A DNA stretch of 64,000 nucleotides from Sinorhizobium garamanticum (GTDB lineage: Bacteria > Pseudomonadota > Alphaproteobacteria > Rhizobiales > Rhizobiaceae). The position numbers were made by a program, and so were the translations under genes. The notes under the pieces were generated by a model that searched no databases, was not told where the DNA came from, and was given only the letters and a program-made list of their open reading frames with translations. The DNA lies in the NCBI RefSeq assembly GCF_029892065.1, contig NZ_CP120373.1, positions 3,851,001-3,915,000 of the forward strand, given 5' to 3'. This document shows, piece by piece, positions 27,111-36,946 of this stretch (the first letter of the stretch is position 1; each line of letters opens with the position of its first letter).

Positions 27111-27127
27111 ATGCAACGGTGTTGCAT
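27111..27127. promoter_or_regulatory. Palindrome ATGCAAC-N3-GTTGCAT between ntrC and ntrY
   Basis: Perfect 7-base arms ATGCAAC (27111-27117) and GTTGCAT (27121-27127), in the 205-base gap between the ntrC stop and the ntrY start. It is about 185 bases upstream of ntrY and six bases past the ntrC stop. It could be an operator for ntrYX or a small 3' hairpin of ntrC. It does not match the sigma-54 or the NtrC-site consensus. Confidence 0.4.
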
Positions 27128-27132
27128 CTCAG

Positions 27133-28587
27133 TCAAGCACTGCGTGAGCTGCGGTATACGGAGACCCCAAGTTCGCGAATCTTTTTGCGCAGTGTGTTGC
27201 GGTTAAGGCCGAGGAGGTCGGCGGCCTTGATCTGATTGCCTCGGGTCGCTGTCAGGGCCGCGAGAATCAATGGATACTCCATCTCTGCGAGCACCCGGTC
27301 ATAGAGGCCCGATGGCGGCAGGGCATCACCGAAACTGGCAAAATACTGCCTCATGTTCTCTTCGACCGCCTGGGAGATCGACATCGAACCGGAGCGGGTC
27401 GCCGACTTCTCGATCGGGCTGTCAGGAATCTCGGATCGCAACTCGTTCTCAATGATCTCCCTGGTGATCACATCCTGTGGATAGAGCGCCGTCAGTCTCC
27501 GCACGAGATTTTCGAGCTCTCGCACATTGCCGGGCCAAGGATGCATCTTCATCAGTTCCAGCGCTTCCTGGTCGAAACGCTTGACGTCCAGCCCTTCCTT
27601 TTCGGCCTGCTGGACGAAATGGCGGACAAGATCCGGGATATCCTCCGCTCGGTCCCTCAGCGGCGGCAAGCGCAGCGGCACGACATTCAAGCGATAGTAG
27701 AGGTCTTCGCGGAAAAGCCCTTGATTAATCGACTGTTTCAGGTCCTTATTCGTCGCGGCGACGATCCGCACATCCGAACGGATCGGCGTCCGCCCGCCAA
27801 CAGTCGTATATTCGCCCTGCTGCAACACGCGCAGCAGCCTGGTCTGGGCATCCATCGGCATGTCGCCGATTTCATCGAGGAAGAGCGTCCCACCTTCGGC
27901 CTGCTCGAAACGGCCGGTCGAGCGCGTCTGGGCGCCGGTAAAGGCGCCCTTCTCGTGGCCGAACAGTTCCGATTCGATCAGGTCGCGAGGGATCGCCGCC
28001 ATGTTGATCGCGACGAAGGGGCCGTTCCTGCGCTTGCCGTAATCGTGCAACGCTCGCGCGACCAGTTCCTTGCCGGTTCCCGATTCTCCCGTGATCATCA
28101 ATGTCAGGTCGGTCTGCATCAGCCGCGCGAGCACTCGGTAGATTTCCTGCATTGCCGCCGAGCGACCGACAAGCGGCATGCCGTCCTGCGAATCATCGTC
28201 GATCCTGGAGGGGCGGCGCTTCGGTTCGGCAAGCGCCCGGCCGATGATGCCGATCAGTTCCGTCAGATCAAAGGGCTTTGGCAGGTAGTCGTAGGCTCCC
28301 TTTTCGGACGCCTTGATGGCCGTCATGAAGGTGTTCTGAGCGCTCATCACGAGCACGGGCAGGTCCGGCCTCGCCTTCTTGATCCGCGGCAGGAGATCAA
28401 AGGCGTTCTCGTCCGGCATCACGACGTCGGTTACGACCAGATCGCCGTCACCGGCAGCAATCCAGCGCCATAGCGTCGCCGCATTGGAAGTGATGCGCAC
28501 TTCATAGCCGGCGCGGCTCAAGGCCTGGTTGAGCACGGTGCGAATGGCGGCATCGTCATCCGCAACGAGAATCGTAGCGCCCGTCAT
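27133..28587 (-). CDS. ntrC: Nitrogen regulation protein NtrC
   Basis: A 484-residue sigma-54-dependent activator. The receiver has Asp54 in [10 protein letters not shown], the AAA+ domain has Walker A GESGTGKE (167-174) and the sigma-54-contacting GAFTGA (214-219), and the C terminus is a Fis-type HTH ([21 protein letters not shown]). Phosphorylated by NtrB under nitrogen limitation, it turns on glnA-type and transport genes. Its start overlaps the ntrB stop by 4 bases (ATGA), so translation is coupled. Confidence 0.97.
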   Translation of the reverse strand: MTGATILVADDDAAIRTVLNQALSRAGYEVRITSNAATLWRWIAAGDGDLVVTDVVMPDENAFDLLPRIKKARPDLPVLVMSAQNTFMTAIKASEKGAYDYLPKPFDLTELIGIIGRALAEPKRRPSRIDDDSQDGMPLVGRSAAMQEIYRVLARLMQTDLTLMITGESGTGKELVARALHDYGKRRNGPFVAINMAAIPRDLIESELFGHEKGAFTGAQTRSTGRFEQAEGGTLFLDEIGDMPMDAQTRLLRVLQQGEYTTVGGRTPIRSDVRIVAATNKDLKQSINQGLFREDLYYRLNVVPLRLPPLRDRAEDIPDLVRHFVQQAEKEGLDVKRFDQEALELMKMHPWPGNVRELENLVRRLTALYPQDVITREIIENELRSEIPDSPIEKSATRSGSMSISQAVEENMRQYFASFGDALPPSGLYDRVLAEMEYPLILAALTATRGNQIKAADLLGLNRNTLRKKIRELGVSVYRSSRSA

Positions 28588-29741
28588 GCAATGTTTCCTT
28601 TTGTCATCGGAATTTCGTCGTCATCCGCCGCCAGTCCCTTGGACGCCGGCATCAGAACACGGAAGGTGGTGCGGTTGTGCTGGCTGTCGCACTCGACGAT
28701 GCCCCCGTGGCCGCCAATGATCTTGGCAACCAGCGCTAGGCCGAGGCCTGAGCCGTTCGTCTTCGTGGTGATGAAGGGGTCGAAAAGATGCGGCAGCAGA
28801 TCCGTGGGCACGCCAGGTCCATTGTCGTGCACGCAGAACTCCAGCGGCAACGAGATCTTTTCGCGGGTGCCGGCAACCGAAAGGCGAATGCCGGGGCGAT
28901 AGGCGGTCGTCAGCATGATCTCGCCATCGGCCCGATCGCCGATCGCCTCGGCGGCATTCTTGATCAGATTGAGGAACACCTGAACAAGCTGGTCGCGATT
29001 GGCGTAAACCGGCGGCAGCGACGGGTCGTAGTTCTCCGAAATCTTGATACCACGGGCAAACCCGGCCTTAGCGATCGCCTTCACGTGATCGAGCACGGAA
29101 TGGATATTGAGCGGTACGCGATCCACAGGCCTTTCGTCAGAGAAGACCTCCATACGGTCAACAAGCGATACGATGCGGTCCGTCTCGTCGCAGATCAATC
29201 GCGTCAGGGCCCGGTCCTCGTCGTTGACGGACGTCTCGAGCAACTGTGCGGCGCCGCGAATGCCAGAGAGCGGGTTCTTGATCTCATGGGCCAACATCGA
29301 GGCAAGACCGGTCACTGATCGCGCAGCGCCTCGGTGCGTCAGTTGCCGATCGATCTTGTCCGCCATCGAGCGCTCCTGGAAGACGATGACCACAGATCCC
29401 GGCGTGGAGAGGACCGGCGCGACATAAAGATCGACAAGCTTGTCGGCGCCGAGACGCGGCGAACTCAGATCGACCCGGTATTCGTTAACAGGCGCCCGTC
29501 GCTCTCGAACCTGTTCGATCAAAGTCAGAAGCGGGCTGCCGAATGGAATGAAGGCGCTGATATTGTGACGGGCGAGATGATTGGCGCTGGCGCCGAAGAA
29601 GGACTCGGCCTCCCAATTGGCGAAGGCCACAAGGCCGCTTTCATCGACCAGGATGACGGGATTCTGGATCGCGTTCAGCACCGCCATGGAAAGATCGTTC
29701 GCATCCCCCGCCGGCTCCATTGCCGTTGCCTTGTCCGTCAT
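28584..29741 (-). CDS. ntrB: Nitrogen regulation sensor kinase NtrB
   Basis: A 385-residue cytoplasmic histidine kinase/phosphatase. A PAS domain (about 20-115) is followed by HisKA with His152 ([10 protein letters not shown]) and an HATPase_c domain with N, G1 (DNGPGVP) and G2 ([10 protein letters not shown]) boxes. Its activity is set by PII protein binding; the PAS domain is atypical in that no membrane segment is present. It overlaps dusB upstream and ntrC downstream by 4 bases each, so the three form one operon, dusB-ntrB-ntrC. Confidence 0.96.
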   Translation of the reverse strand: MTDKATAMEPAGDANDLSMAVLNAIQNPVILVDESGLVAFANWEAESFFGASANHLARHNISAFIPFGSPLLTLIEQVRERRAPVNEYRVDLSSPRLGADKLVDLYVAPVLSTPGSVVIVFQERSMADKIDRQLTHRGAARSVTGLASMLAHEIKNPLSGIRGAAQLLETSVNDEDRALTRLICDETDRIVSLVDRMEVFSDERPVDRVPLNIHSVLDHVKAIAKAGFARGIKISENYDPSLPPVYANRDQLVQVFLNLIKNAAEAIGDRADGEIMLTTAYRPGIRLSVAGTREKISLPLEFCVHDNGPGVPTDLLPHLFDPFITTKTNGSGLGLALVAKIIGGHGGIVECDSQHNRTTFRVLMPASKGLAADDDEIPMTKGNIA

Positions 29742-30751
29742 GCCGCCATCTCCTCGTTGACCGGTGCGACGTCGCCATTCGCGATCGCGGCAGCGACTCT
29801 ATCGCTGACCAGAGCCGGATCGGTGGACGTCAGGATCGCTGCCTTGTCCGCGGACGAGAGGTTCGGCGCGAAACGCTCGATGTACCAGCCGACATGCTTG
29901 CGGGCGTGCCGAAGGCCAATCTGCGGCCCATAGAATTCGAGCATCATGGCGTAGTGCTCGGCGAAGACCCGCGCGATCTCCAAGGCATCCGGATGACGAC
30001 GAGCGCCGGCAAGAACCCCGGCATGCCATGGCCGCCCCTGCGACGAGCGCCCGACCATGACGGCGTCAGCACCCGACCGGCGCAGGATTTCCGTGGCGTC
30101 CGTCACCGTATCGACGTCGCCATTGGCAATCAGAGGGACGGAGATGACGTCACGAACCGCATGGATCGCGTCCCAATCCGCCTTGCCGCTGTAAAATTGC
30201 ATCCGGGTGCGGCCGTGGATCGTGATGGCCTGCACACCTGCCTCTTCAGCCCCTCGGGCGATCAATGGAGCATTGATTGAATTTTCGTCCCATCCGAGGC
30301 GCATCTTTAGCGTTACCGGCACCGAAACGGCCCTGACGGTCGCTTCTATAAGCGACAGGGCATGATCGGGGTCGCGCATCAGCGCCGAACCGGAATAGCC
30401 ACCGGTCACCTTCTTGGCCGGGCAGCCCATGTTGATGTCGACAATATCGGCGCCGTTCGCCTCGACGATCCTTGCGGCTTCAGCCATCCAGTGCGCCTCA
30501 CGGCCTGCGAGCTGGACGATATGCGGCTCGATGCCGGAGTTCTTAAGCCGCGCCCAGGATTCGGCGGCGTTGCAGACCAGTTCGCGGCTGGCGACCATTT
30601 CCGTCACCACAAATCCGGCGCCGAAACGCCAGGCGAGCGTGCGGAAAGGCAAATCCGTCACCCCCGACATCGGCGCGAGCGCCACCCGGTTGCGGATTTC
30701 AACTTTCCCGATCCGGAGCGACGATGACAGGGCCGACGGTGGCAAATGCAT
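29738..30751 (-). CDS. dusB: tRNA-dihydrouridine synthase DusB (NifR3 family)
   Basis: A 337-residue flavoenzyme that reduces uridines in tRNA, known in rhizobia and Rhodobacter as NifR3. Visible motifs are the N-terminal [14 protein letters not shown], the active-site Cys in NMGCPAKKV near residue 107 and the [11 protein letters not shown] loop near 178. It is the first gene of dusB-ntrB-ntrC, an order conserved across alphaproteobacteria. The ATG at 30751 has GAAAG upstream; an ATG 15 bases earlier (30766) is also in frame. The gene is divergent from ispDF, 180 bases away. Confidence 0.94.
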   Translation of the reverse strand: MHLPPSALSSSLRIGKVEIRNRVALAPMSGVTDLPFRTLAWRFGAGFVVTEMVASRELVCNAAESWARLKNSGIEPHIVQLAGREAHWMAEAARIVEANGADIVDINMGCPAKKVTGGYSGSALMRDPDHALSLIEATVRAVSVPVTLKMRLGWDENSINAPLIARGAEEAGVQAITIHGRTRMQFYSGKADWDAIHAVRDVISVPLIANGDVDTVTDATEILRRSGADAVMVGRSSQGRPWHAGVLAGARRHPDALEIARVFAEHYAMMLEFYGPQIGLRHARKHVGWYIERFAPNLSSADKAAILTSTDPALVSDRVAAAIANGDVAPVNEEMAA

Positions 30752-30931
30752 ATCTTTCAGGCACATGTTCTTCTTGCACTATTTTTAGACATTGTTATTC
30801 GGCTTGCCAAGCGATTTCCACGCCTCCGACAAAATTCCCTACATGGCCGGCGGTGGCCGGGGCTGGCAATGGCGGGGCCTTCGCGGTAGATCACGGCGAA
30901 GAACGGCGAAATGCGGGACCACATACATAAG

Positions 30932-32146
30932 ATGCAGCCTGAAGAACAGTTCTCCTGTGGTATCGTCATCGTCGCGGCCGGCCGCGGCGAGCGCGCCGGC
31001 CAATCGGCCGAGGGGCCGAAGCAGTACCGGACGATCGGCGGCCGCCCGGTTATCGCGCATACGCTTAACACTTTCGCGACATGGGTGGGAACCGGACGAA
31101 TCGTTGTCGTCATCCACCCGGACGACGCGGAATTGCTTGGCTCTGCTCTGAAGCACGTGCCGACGCCGGCCGATTTGACCGTGGTACATGGGGGAGCGAC
31201 GCGGCAGCTTTCGGTCCTTGCGGGGCTGGAGGCGATTGCGGCTGCCGGCGCCAAGTACGTCATGATCCACGACGCGGTGCGCCCGTTTGCAGATCACGCG
31301 CTGCTCGATCGCTGCCGTCAGGCGCTGCTGGGCGGTGCCGATGCGGTCCTGCCGGCGATTGCGGTCGCGGATACATTGAAGCGCGCGGACGCTACCGGAG
31401 TCGTGCAGGAGACCGTCGCGCGGAGTAACCTCTACGCGGCACAGACGCCGCAGTGCTTCATGTTGGAGGCGATTCTCTCCGCGCACCGCGCCGCCAACGC
31501 TGGGGCGCGAGCGGATTTTACCGATGACGCCTCCATTGCCGAATGGGCGGGTATTCCCGTTGTCATCGTCGAGGGTATGGTGGACAACGTCAAGCTGACG
31601 CTGCAGAGGGATATTTCCATGGCTGATGAAAGGCTCAAAGGCAGCGCTATTCCCGATGTGCGCACCGGCAATGGCTACGACGTCCACCAACTCATCGAAG
31701 GCAACGGCGTCACCCTTTGCGGTGTATTCATCCCGCACGACCGCAAACTTTCCGGCCATTCCGATGCCGACGTCGCGCTGCATGCGCTGACCGACGCACT
31801 TCTCGCGACCTGCGGTGCAGGCGATATCGGCGATCATTTTCCGCCGTCGGATCCGCAATGGAAGGGTGCGCCTTCCCGTATCTTTCTGGAGCACGCCGCA
31901 CGGATCGTGCGCGAGCGTGGCGGCATAATCACCAATGCGGATATATCGCTGATCGCCGAAGCGCCCAAGGTCGGGCCACACCGCCAGCAGATGCGAGAGA
32001 ACCTGGCAGCAATGCTCGGCATCGCCATCGACCGCTGCTCGATCAAGGCGACCACCAATGAAAAGCTCGGTTTCGTCGGCCGCAACGAAGGTATCGCGGC
32101 AATTGCCACTGCAACGGTCGTCTATGCCCCAGGGAGTAGCGCATGA
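30932..32146 (+). CDS. ispDF: Bifunctional IspD/IspF enzyme of the MEP isoprenoid pathway
   Basis: A 404-residue fusion. The N-terminal half is the IspD cytidylyltransferase ([13 protein letters not shown] with the nucleotide-binding loop, HDAVRPF near residue 120) and the C-terminal half is the IspF cyclodiphosphate synthase (GNGYDVHQL near 250, then metal-binding His in [18 protein letters not shown]). Two consecutive or nearly consecutive steps of the MEP pathway are joined, as in other alphaproteobacteria. The ATG at 30932 gives [10 protein letters not shown]; an ATG 21 bases upstream is also in frame. Its stop overlaps the start of the next gene (ATGA). Confidence 0.95.
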   Translation: MQPEEQFSCGIVIVAAGRGERAGQSAEGPKQYRTIGGRPVIAHTLNTFATWVGTGRIVVVIHPDDAELLGSALKHVPTPADLTVVHGGATRQLSVLAGLEAIAAAGAKYVMIHDAVRPFADHALLDRCRQALLGGADAVLPAIAVADTLKRADATGVVQETVARSNLYAAQTPQCFMLEAILSAHRAANAGARADFTDDASIAEWAGIPVVIVEGMVDNVKLTLQRDISMADERLKGSAIPDVRTGNGYDVHQLIEGNGVTLCGVFIPHDRKLSGHSDADVALHALTDALLATCGAGDIGDHFPPSDPQWKGAPSRIFLEHAARIVRERGGIITNADISLIAEAPKVGPHRQQMRENLAAMLGIAIDRCSIKATTNEKLGFVGRNEGIAAIATATVVYAPGSSA

Positions 32147-32643
32147 TGTGGCCAGCTGATATCGAACAGAAGGCGCGGGCGATCGTTGCTGATTTCACGG
32201 CGCGCAACCTGAAGCTTGCCACGGCAGAGTCCTGCACGGGCGGCCTGATTGCGGGTGCGTTGACGGAAGTTGCCGGCTCGTCGCTCGTCGTTGACCGGGG
32301 TTTCGTCACCTATTCCAATGATGCCAAGATACAGATGCTCGGGATCGAACTCGCGACGCTTGCCGCCCACGGCGCCGTCTCGCGCGAGACGGCTATCGAA
32401 ATGGCACGTGGCGCCGTCTCCCACTCAGGGGCGGATGTTGCCGTCGCCGTGACGGGGGTTGCCGGGCCTGGCGGTGGCTCGGTGAAGAAACCGGTGGGGC
32501 TCGTGCACCTTGCGGCGGCGAGCCGGAAAGGCGCGACGCTTCACCGCGAGATGCGCTATGGCGACATCGGCCGCGACGTGGTTCGGCTGGCAACGGTCAG
32601 AACCGCACTCGAACTCCTCGAAGATATCTCTCATCAAGCATAG
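32143..32643 (+). CDS. CinA C-terminal domain protein (NMN amidohydrolase-like)
   Basis: A 166-residue stand-alone CinA C-terminal domain. In characterised relatives (PncC) this domain hydrolyses nicotinamide mononucleotide to nicotinate mononucleotide. Family motifs [11 protein letters not shown] near residue 29, [10 protein letters not shown] near 52 and GVAGPGGGS near 105 are present. The MoCF-like N-terminal domain of full CinA is absent, which is common in bacteria. It overlaps ispDF by 4 bases, so they are co-translated. It converges with the coenzyme-Q-binding gene and their stops overlap by 10 bases. Confidence 0.87.
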   Translation: MMWPADIEQKARAIVADFTARNLKLATAESCTGGLIAGALTEVAGSSLVVDRGFVTYSNDAKIQMLGIELATLAAHGAVSRETAIEMARGAVSHSGADVAVAVTGVAGPGGGSVKKPVGLVHLAAASRKGATLHREMRYGDIGRDVVRLATVRTALELLEDISHQA

Positions 32644-33080
32644 ACCTCGTCGGCTCGCTTTTCGAAGGCCTCCGAGAACATGCGGAATGCCCGATCAAAC
32701 ATGGAGCCCATCAAGGCGCCGAGAAGCCTGCTCTTGAATTCGTAATCGATGTAAAAATGCACGATCGACAGCTTTTCGCCGGTCGGCTCGAAGCGCCACT
32801 CATTGTCGAGATATTTGAATGGTCCGTCGATGTAATTGACGTCGATCGTCCGCTCGGCCTTGTTGAGCAGAACCTGGGTTGTGAAGGTCTCGCGGATCGC
32901 TTTGTAACCGACCGTCATGTCGGCCATTAGTAACACCTTGCCGTCGCGCTCCTTGCGTGAGCGCACGCTCAAGGCCTCGCAGAGCGGCAGAAACTGCGGA
33001 TAGCGCTCGACGTCGGCGACGAGATCGAACATCTGATCGGCCGAATGCTTGACGACATGGTTTGTTTCGAAGTGCGGCAT
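32634..33080 (-). CDS. Coenzyme Q-binding COQ10/START-domain protein
   Basis: A 148-residue polyketide cyclase/START-like protein of the Coq10/RatA family. It opens with MPHFETNHVVKHSADQMFDL and has the family features DVERYPQFLPLCEALSV near residue 25 and DNEWRFEP near 92. Such proteins bind coenzyme Q or a related lipid; some members are named toxins of a ribosome-association system, which is a less likely reading here. The 3' ends of this gene and the CinA-like gene overlap in convergent orientation. A repeat element lies just upstream. Confidence 0.85.
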   Translation of the reverse strand: MPHFETNHVVKHSADQMFDLVADVERYPQFLPLCEALSVRSRKERDGKVLLMADMTVGYKAIRETFTTQVLLNKAERTIDVNYIDGPFKYLDNEWRFEPTGEKLSIVHFYIDYEFKSRLLGALMGSMFDRAFRMFSEAFEKRADEVYA

Positions 33081-33155
33081 GACTTGCAGTTAAGCGCGTG
33101 CTGCGAGAAGTTCAAGCAGGGTGCCCAATTGTGCCCGGCTTCTTTTGCGGCTTAT

Positions 33156-33231
33156 TGGATGTTTTTTAGGGATAAAAACACGCAGCAATTCAATGTGGTA
33201 CTGCGCGTCTGGCAAAACGCGCGGCGCCGGA
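33156..33231 (+). repeat. Intergenic hairpin repeat, copy B
   Basis: Second copy of the family: TTTTTTAGGGATAAAAACACGCAGCAATTCAATGTGGTACTGCGCGTCTGGCAAAACGCGCGGCGCC is the relevant stretch in two parts, with CGCAGCAATTCAA (33181-33193) and CTGCGCGTCTGGC (33201-33213) clearly aligning to copy A. Its right-hand hairpin is degenerate: GCGCGT pairs with ACGCGC. It occupies the 228-base gap between the coenzyme-Q-binding gene and the gene at 33309, which otherwise holds nothing I recognise. Confidence 0.65.
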
Positions 33232-33308
33232 GAAGGAGCAGACGGCCTTCAACCGTTGCACAGAAAGGTCCGGTTGGAGCCGGCTTTTAACGGCGGTCTC
33301 CGGGCACC

Positions 33309-33974
33309 TCAGAGCACACACCCAACCCTCGCACAGTGGGCATAGGAGACGAGTTCGCTTCGCCTGCAGCGTCCATCCCCCAGGAATTCGTCGACGGCCG
33401 CGGCGACATCATGCGGTCGGTACCGGAGCCAGTGGCCGAGACCGTGGAGAGCTGCTTCCTGACACGCGACAGAGCTAAGCCTTAGCGTTCGACGCATGAC
33501 ATCGATTGCGGCCCCGTGAAGCAAGTCGCAGTCCGGGTCACCCGGAAGCGCTAAACATGGGAACTCGTCCCACCACATGTAGCATACGGAATTCAAGGGA
33601 GCCGCGCCGGGTTCATCGATGTGAGCCAACACATCCGCACAGCGCGGGGCGAACAGGTCGGCGAAGACCTTCTCTATCGCCTCGACGCAGCGAAGACGCG
33701 CTGCTGTCGGCACAGAAGTATTGTAGAACCACCCGTTGTCGCCTGAAGCGCTCGTACTCAACAGGTAGACAAACCCCTGCGCGATCTGTGCATCGGAAAA
33801 GTAGGCGAGCGACCGTTCGGTGGTCAAAAAAAGCCTCGTAAAGTAATCCACCGCGACAGTCGGTTCGGGATCCCACCAAGGAGGATCGTCATCGAAGAAC
33901 CAAGGGTTGCCGTGCAGCCGCACCGCCTGGCCGAATGCGTGCTCAATCCAGTCGTCGTAGCTTAAGTCCGACAC
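33309..33974 (-). CDS. Conserved-looking protein of unknown function
   Basis: A 221-residue cytoplasmic protein that I do not recognise. It starts MSDLSYDDWIEHAFG from a GTG, with a good AGGAG only about 15 bases upstream. It is rich in acidic and aromatic residues (PWFFDDDPPWWDPEP near residue 24), then has AVDYFTRLFLTTERSLAYFSDAQ and a GWFYNTSVP loop. Later parts have Cys pairs (CVEAIEKVFADLF, CADVL, CYMWWDEFPCLALPG) and a DEFLGDGRC tail. No membrane segment, signal peptide or known catalytic motif is visible. Codon use is like its neighbours. It sits between a repeat element and lipA, on the same strand as lipA. Confidence 0.7.
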   Translation of the reverse strand: MSDLSYDDWIEHAFGQAVRLHGNPWFFDDDPPWWDPEPTVAVDYFTRLFLTTERSLAYFSDAQIAQGFVYLLSTSASGDNGWFYNTSVPTAARLRCVEAIEKVFADLFAPRCADVLAHIDEPGAAPLNSVCYMWWDEFPCLALPGDPDCDLLHGAAIDVMRRTLRLSSVACQEAALHGLGHWLRYRPHDVAAAVDEFLGDGRCRRSELVSYAHCARVGCVL

Positions 33975-34046
33975 AGCGGGTATGGAGAACTCTCCTAGCG
34001 ACGAGTTGACGGTACGGGCAGCTATTACAGTGCAATTCTAGGCAGA

Positions 34047-35018
34047 TTACCCCGCCTCGGCCAAGAGCTTCCTCTCGCGTGCCGCCCTCAGCCGTGCGAA
34101 ATCGTCGCCGGCGTGATGCGACGAGCGTGTCAGCGGACTCGAGGAAACCATCAGGAAGCCCTTCGTGTAGGCGACCGTCTCGTACGACTTGAATTCCTCG
34201 GGCGTCACGAATTTCTCGACCTTGTGGTGCTTGCGAGTCGGCTGCAGGTATTGGCCGATCGTCAGGAAGTCGACGTCAGCAGTGCGCAGATCGTCCATCA
34301 ATTGCAGCACTTCGTTCCGTTCCTCGCCGAGGCCGACCATGATGCCCGACTTGGTGAACATGGACGGGTCGAGTTCCTTCACCCGCTGGAGAAGCCGGAT
34401 CGAGTGGAAATAGCGAGCGCCGGGACGCACGGTCAGATAGTTCGAAGCGACCGTTTCGAGATTGTGATTGAACACGTCCGGTTTGGCAGCGACGACACGC
34501 TCCAGCGCACCGGGCTTGCGCAGAAAGTCTGGCGTCAGGATCTCGATGGTCGTTTCGGGAGAGGCCTCGCGGATTGCGAAGATGACCTTCTCGAAGTGCT
34601 CGGCGCCACCGTCATCGAGGTCGTCGCGATCGACCGAGGTGATAACGACGTGGCTGAGCCCCATCTGCTTGACCGCCTTGGCCACGTTGGCGGGTTCCTC
34701 CATATCGAGCGCATTCGGCTTGCCCGTCGAGACATTGCAGAAGGCGCAGGCGCGCGTGCAGATCTCGCCCATGATCATGAAGGTCGCGTGCTTCTTGTCC
34801 CAACATTCACCAATGTTCGGACAACCGGCTTCCTCACAGACCGTGACAAGGTTGTTGCCCTTCACGATCGAACGGGTTTCCATGTATCCCTTCGACGTCG
34901 GCGCCTTTACGCGGATCCAGTCCGGCTTGCGCAGAACTTCCGTGTCGGGCTTGTGCGCCTTTTCAGGGTGGCGAACACGCTCGGCCCTATCCGAGACGGC
35001 GTCGAAAACCGTTACCAT
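34047..35018 (-). CDS. lipA: Lipoyl synthase
   Basis: A 323-residue radical SAM enzyme that inserts two sulfur atoms into octanoyl groups to give lipoate. The auxiliary cluster cysteines are Cys61, Cys66 and Cys72 ([13 protein letters not shown]) and the radical SAM cysteines are Cys87, Cys91 and Cys94 (CTRACAFC). The C-terminal [10 protein letters not shown] contains the conserved Arg-Ser-Ser triad. The ATG at 35018 gives MVTVFDAVS; an upstream in-frame extension is not family-like. It is close to pdhABC and lpdA, whose products need lipoate. Confidence 0.95.
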   Translation of the reverse strand: MVTVFDAVSDRAERVRHPEKAHKPDTEVLRKPDWIRVKAPTSKGYMETRSIVKGNNLVTVCEEAGCPNIGECWDKKHATFMIMGEICTRACAFCNVSTGKPNALDMEEPANVAKAVKQMGLSHVVITSVDRDDLDDGGAEHFEKVIFAIREASPETTIEILTPDFLRKPGALERVVAAKPDVFNHNLETVASNYLTVRPGARYFHSIRLLQRVKELDPSMFTKSGIMVGLGEERNEVLQLMDDLRTADVDFLTIGQYLQPTRKHHKVEKFVTPEEFKSYETVAYTKGFLMVSSSPLTRSSHHAGDDFARLRAARERKLLAEAG

Positions 35019-35153
35019 ATTTCTTCCTTCGTCGTATCGGGCTTCGGCCTTAGGCCGACCCGCCCGCTTTCGATCTATATAGATGGCCGGACATGCAAAG
35101 TCAGGCCACCATTTGCATGGCAGCCCGACCACTTGCGAATACGCAAGGAGACC

Positions 35154-35405
35154 CTAGCGTCTGACGGCGCGGCCCGCCGCGATCAACAGGCACGCGCCGA
35201 TGAAGCCGATAATCAGATAGGCAACCCAGCCCGTATAGGCCATGCCGAAGGCGGCCAGAATAAAGTTCAGCACAAGCGCACCGACGATGCCGAGAACGAT
35301 ATTGGCGACCAGCCCCATCTGGCTGCTCATGAATTTCTCCGCCAACCAGCCGGCAAGGCCGCCGATGATGATCGCCGCCAGGATACCCACGCCGTTCAAG
35401 CTCAT
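35154..35405 (-). CDS. GlsB/YeaQ/YmgE family stress-response membrane protein
   Basis: An 83-residue inner-membrane protein with three transmembrane segments (residues about 5-20, 28-47 and 55-74) and the family motifs GGLAGWLAEKFM and ANIVLGIVGALVLNF. Members are general-stress membrane proteins of unknown mechanism. The ATG at 35405 gives the family start MSLNGVGILAAIIIGG; 79 bases separate it from the lpdA stop, and this gap includes CGCATTGA (35417-35424) and TCAATGCG (35441-35448), an inverted repeat that may terminate lpdA. Confidence 0.85.
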   Translation of the reverse strand: MSLNGVGILAAIIIGGLAGWLAEKFMSSQMGLVANIVLGIVGALVLNFILAAFGMAYTGWVAYLIIGFIGACLLIAAGRAVRR

Positions 35406-35483
35406 GACAACCTCCCCGCATTGAAAGCCCTGCCGCGCCCTCAATGCGTGAAGAGACCGAAAGTTCCGAACGGCGGCGCGTCA

Positions 35484-36929
35484 TCAGGCGTTCAATACCC
35501 GGCCGTAGGCGTCGAGCACGCTTTCCTTCATCATCTCCGAGAGTGTCGGATGCGGGAAGATCGTGTGCATCAGTTCTTCCTCGGTCGTCTCCAGGTTCAT
35601 CGCGACAACAAAACCCTGGATCAGTTCGGTCACCTCGGCGCCGACCATATGGGCACCCAAAAGCTCGCCGGTCGTCTTGTCGAAGATCGTCTTGACCAGG
35701 CCCTGGTCCTCGCCGAGCGCAATCGCCTTGCCGTTCGCGCCGAAGCTGAAGCGGCCGACGCGAATCTCGCGGCCGAGTTCCTTGGCCTTCGCCTCGGTGA
35801 GACCCACGGAGGCAACCTGCGGGTCGCAATAGGTGCAGCCCGGGATCTTGTTCTTGTCGAGCGCATGTACGCCGGGAACGCCGGCGATCTTCTCGACGCA
35901 GATCACGCCCTCGTGCTCCGCCTTGTGCGCAAGCATCGGCGGCCCGGCGACATCGCCAATCGCATAGATCCCAGCCACATTCGTCTTGCCGTAACCGTCA
36001 GTCACGATGCAGCCGCGATCGGTCTTGACGCCCAGTGCCTCGAGGCCAAGATTTTCAATGTTGCCCTGCACGCCGACGGCGGAAATCAGGCGATCCGCCT
36101 TGATCTGCGTGACCTTGCCGTCCTTCGTTTCGACATGCGCGGTCACGTCGTTCGCGCCCTTCTCGACCTTGGTCACCTTGGCGTCGGTGAAGATCTTCAG
36201 GCCGCGCTTTTCGAGCTGCTTGCGGGCGAAAGCGGAAATTTCCGCATCCTCGACCGGCATGACCTGGGGCAAGAGCTCGACGACGGTGACGTCAACGCCC
36301 ATCGACCGGTAGAAGCTTGCAAACTCGATGCCGATCGCGCCGGAACCCATGACCAGCATGGTCTTCGGCATTTCCTCGGGCTTCATTGCCTCGAAATAGG
36401 TCCAGATCAGCTTGCCATCCGCCTCGATGCCGGGAAGCGCGCGCGGCCGGGCGCCGGTCGCGATGATGATGTGCTTGGCCGTATATGTGCCTTCGCCCTT
36501 GACGCCCTTCGGAACCGGATTTTGCGGTTGGACCGCCGGCTTCGAGGGTGCGCCGACGACGATCTCGCTGGGTTTGGTGAGCTTCGCCTCGCCCCAGATG
36601 ACGTCCACCTTGTTCTTCTTCATGAGGAAGGCGACACCGCCAGTCAGCCGTGCAGAGACGGCGCGCGAGCGGCTGACCACCTCCTTGACGTTGGCGGTCA
36701 TCTTGCCTTCGAGCGTCAGGCCGTAGTTCTTGGCGTGATTGGCATGGTCGAGAATTTCGGCCGAGCGCAAGAGTGCCTTGGTCGGGATGCAGCCCCAGTT
36801 CAGGCAGATACCGCCCAGGTGCTCGCGCTCGACGATCGCCGTCTTCAAGCCCAGTTGCGCCGAGCGGATGGCGGTAACATAGCCGCCCGGGCCCGAACCG
36901 ATAACGATGACGTCGTAATTCTCAGCCAT
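35484..36929 (-). CDS. lpdA: Dihydrolipoamide dehydrogenase (pyruvate dehydrogenase E3)
   Basis: A 481-residue FAD-dependent E3. FAD-binding GSGPGGYVTA is at 11-20, the redox disulfide Cys42/Cys47 lies in GGICLNWGCIPTK, and the C-terminal active-site His is in IFPHPTLSEM near residue 464. The GGICLNWGC form is the PDH-linked alphaproteobacterial type. It oxidises the dihydrolipoyl group of PdhC and reduces NAD+. The ATG at 36929 gives MAENYDVIVIG. It lies downstream of pdhABC, separated by two unrelated genes, so the cluster is not a simple operon. Confidence 0.95.
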   Translation of the reverse strand: MAENYDVIVIGSGPGGYVTAIRSAQLGLKTAIVEREHLGGICLNWGCIPTKALLRSAEILDHANHAKNYGLTLEGKMTANVKEVVSRSRAVSARLTGGVAFLMKKNKVDVIWGEAKLTKPSEIVVGAPSKPAVQPQNPVPKGVKGEGTYTAKHIIIATGARPRALPGIEADGKLIWTYFEAMKPEEMPKTMLVMGSGAIGIEFASFYRSMGVDVTVVELLPQVMPVEDAEISAFARKQLEKRGLKIFTDAKVTKVEKGANDVTAHVETKDGKVTQIKADRLISAVGVQGNIENLGLEALGVKTDRGCIVTDGYGKTNVAGIYAIGDVAGPPMLAHKAEHEGVICVEKIAGVPGVHALDKNKIPGCTYCDPQVASVGLTEAKAKELGREIRVGRFSFGANGKAIALGEDQGLVKTIFDKTTGELLGAHMVGAEVTELIQGFVVAMNLETTEEELMHTIFPHPTLSEMMKESVLDAYGRVLNA

Positions 36930-36946
36930 GTGTTTCCTACCTTGTC

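Noticed and set aside
27095..27125. A sigma-54 promoter near the ntrY gap (TGGCGAAAATGC)
   Set aside because: The spacing between GG and GC is 7 bases, not the required 10.
32634..33080. A ribosome-association toxin (RatA) toxin-antitoxin system
   Set aside because: The protein is a generic Coq10/START-type member and no antitoxin gene is adjacent; the CinA-like neighbour is convergent.
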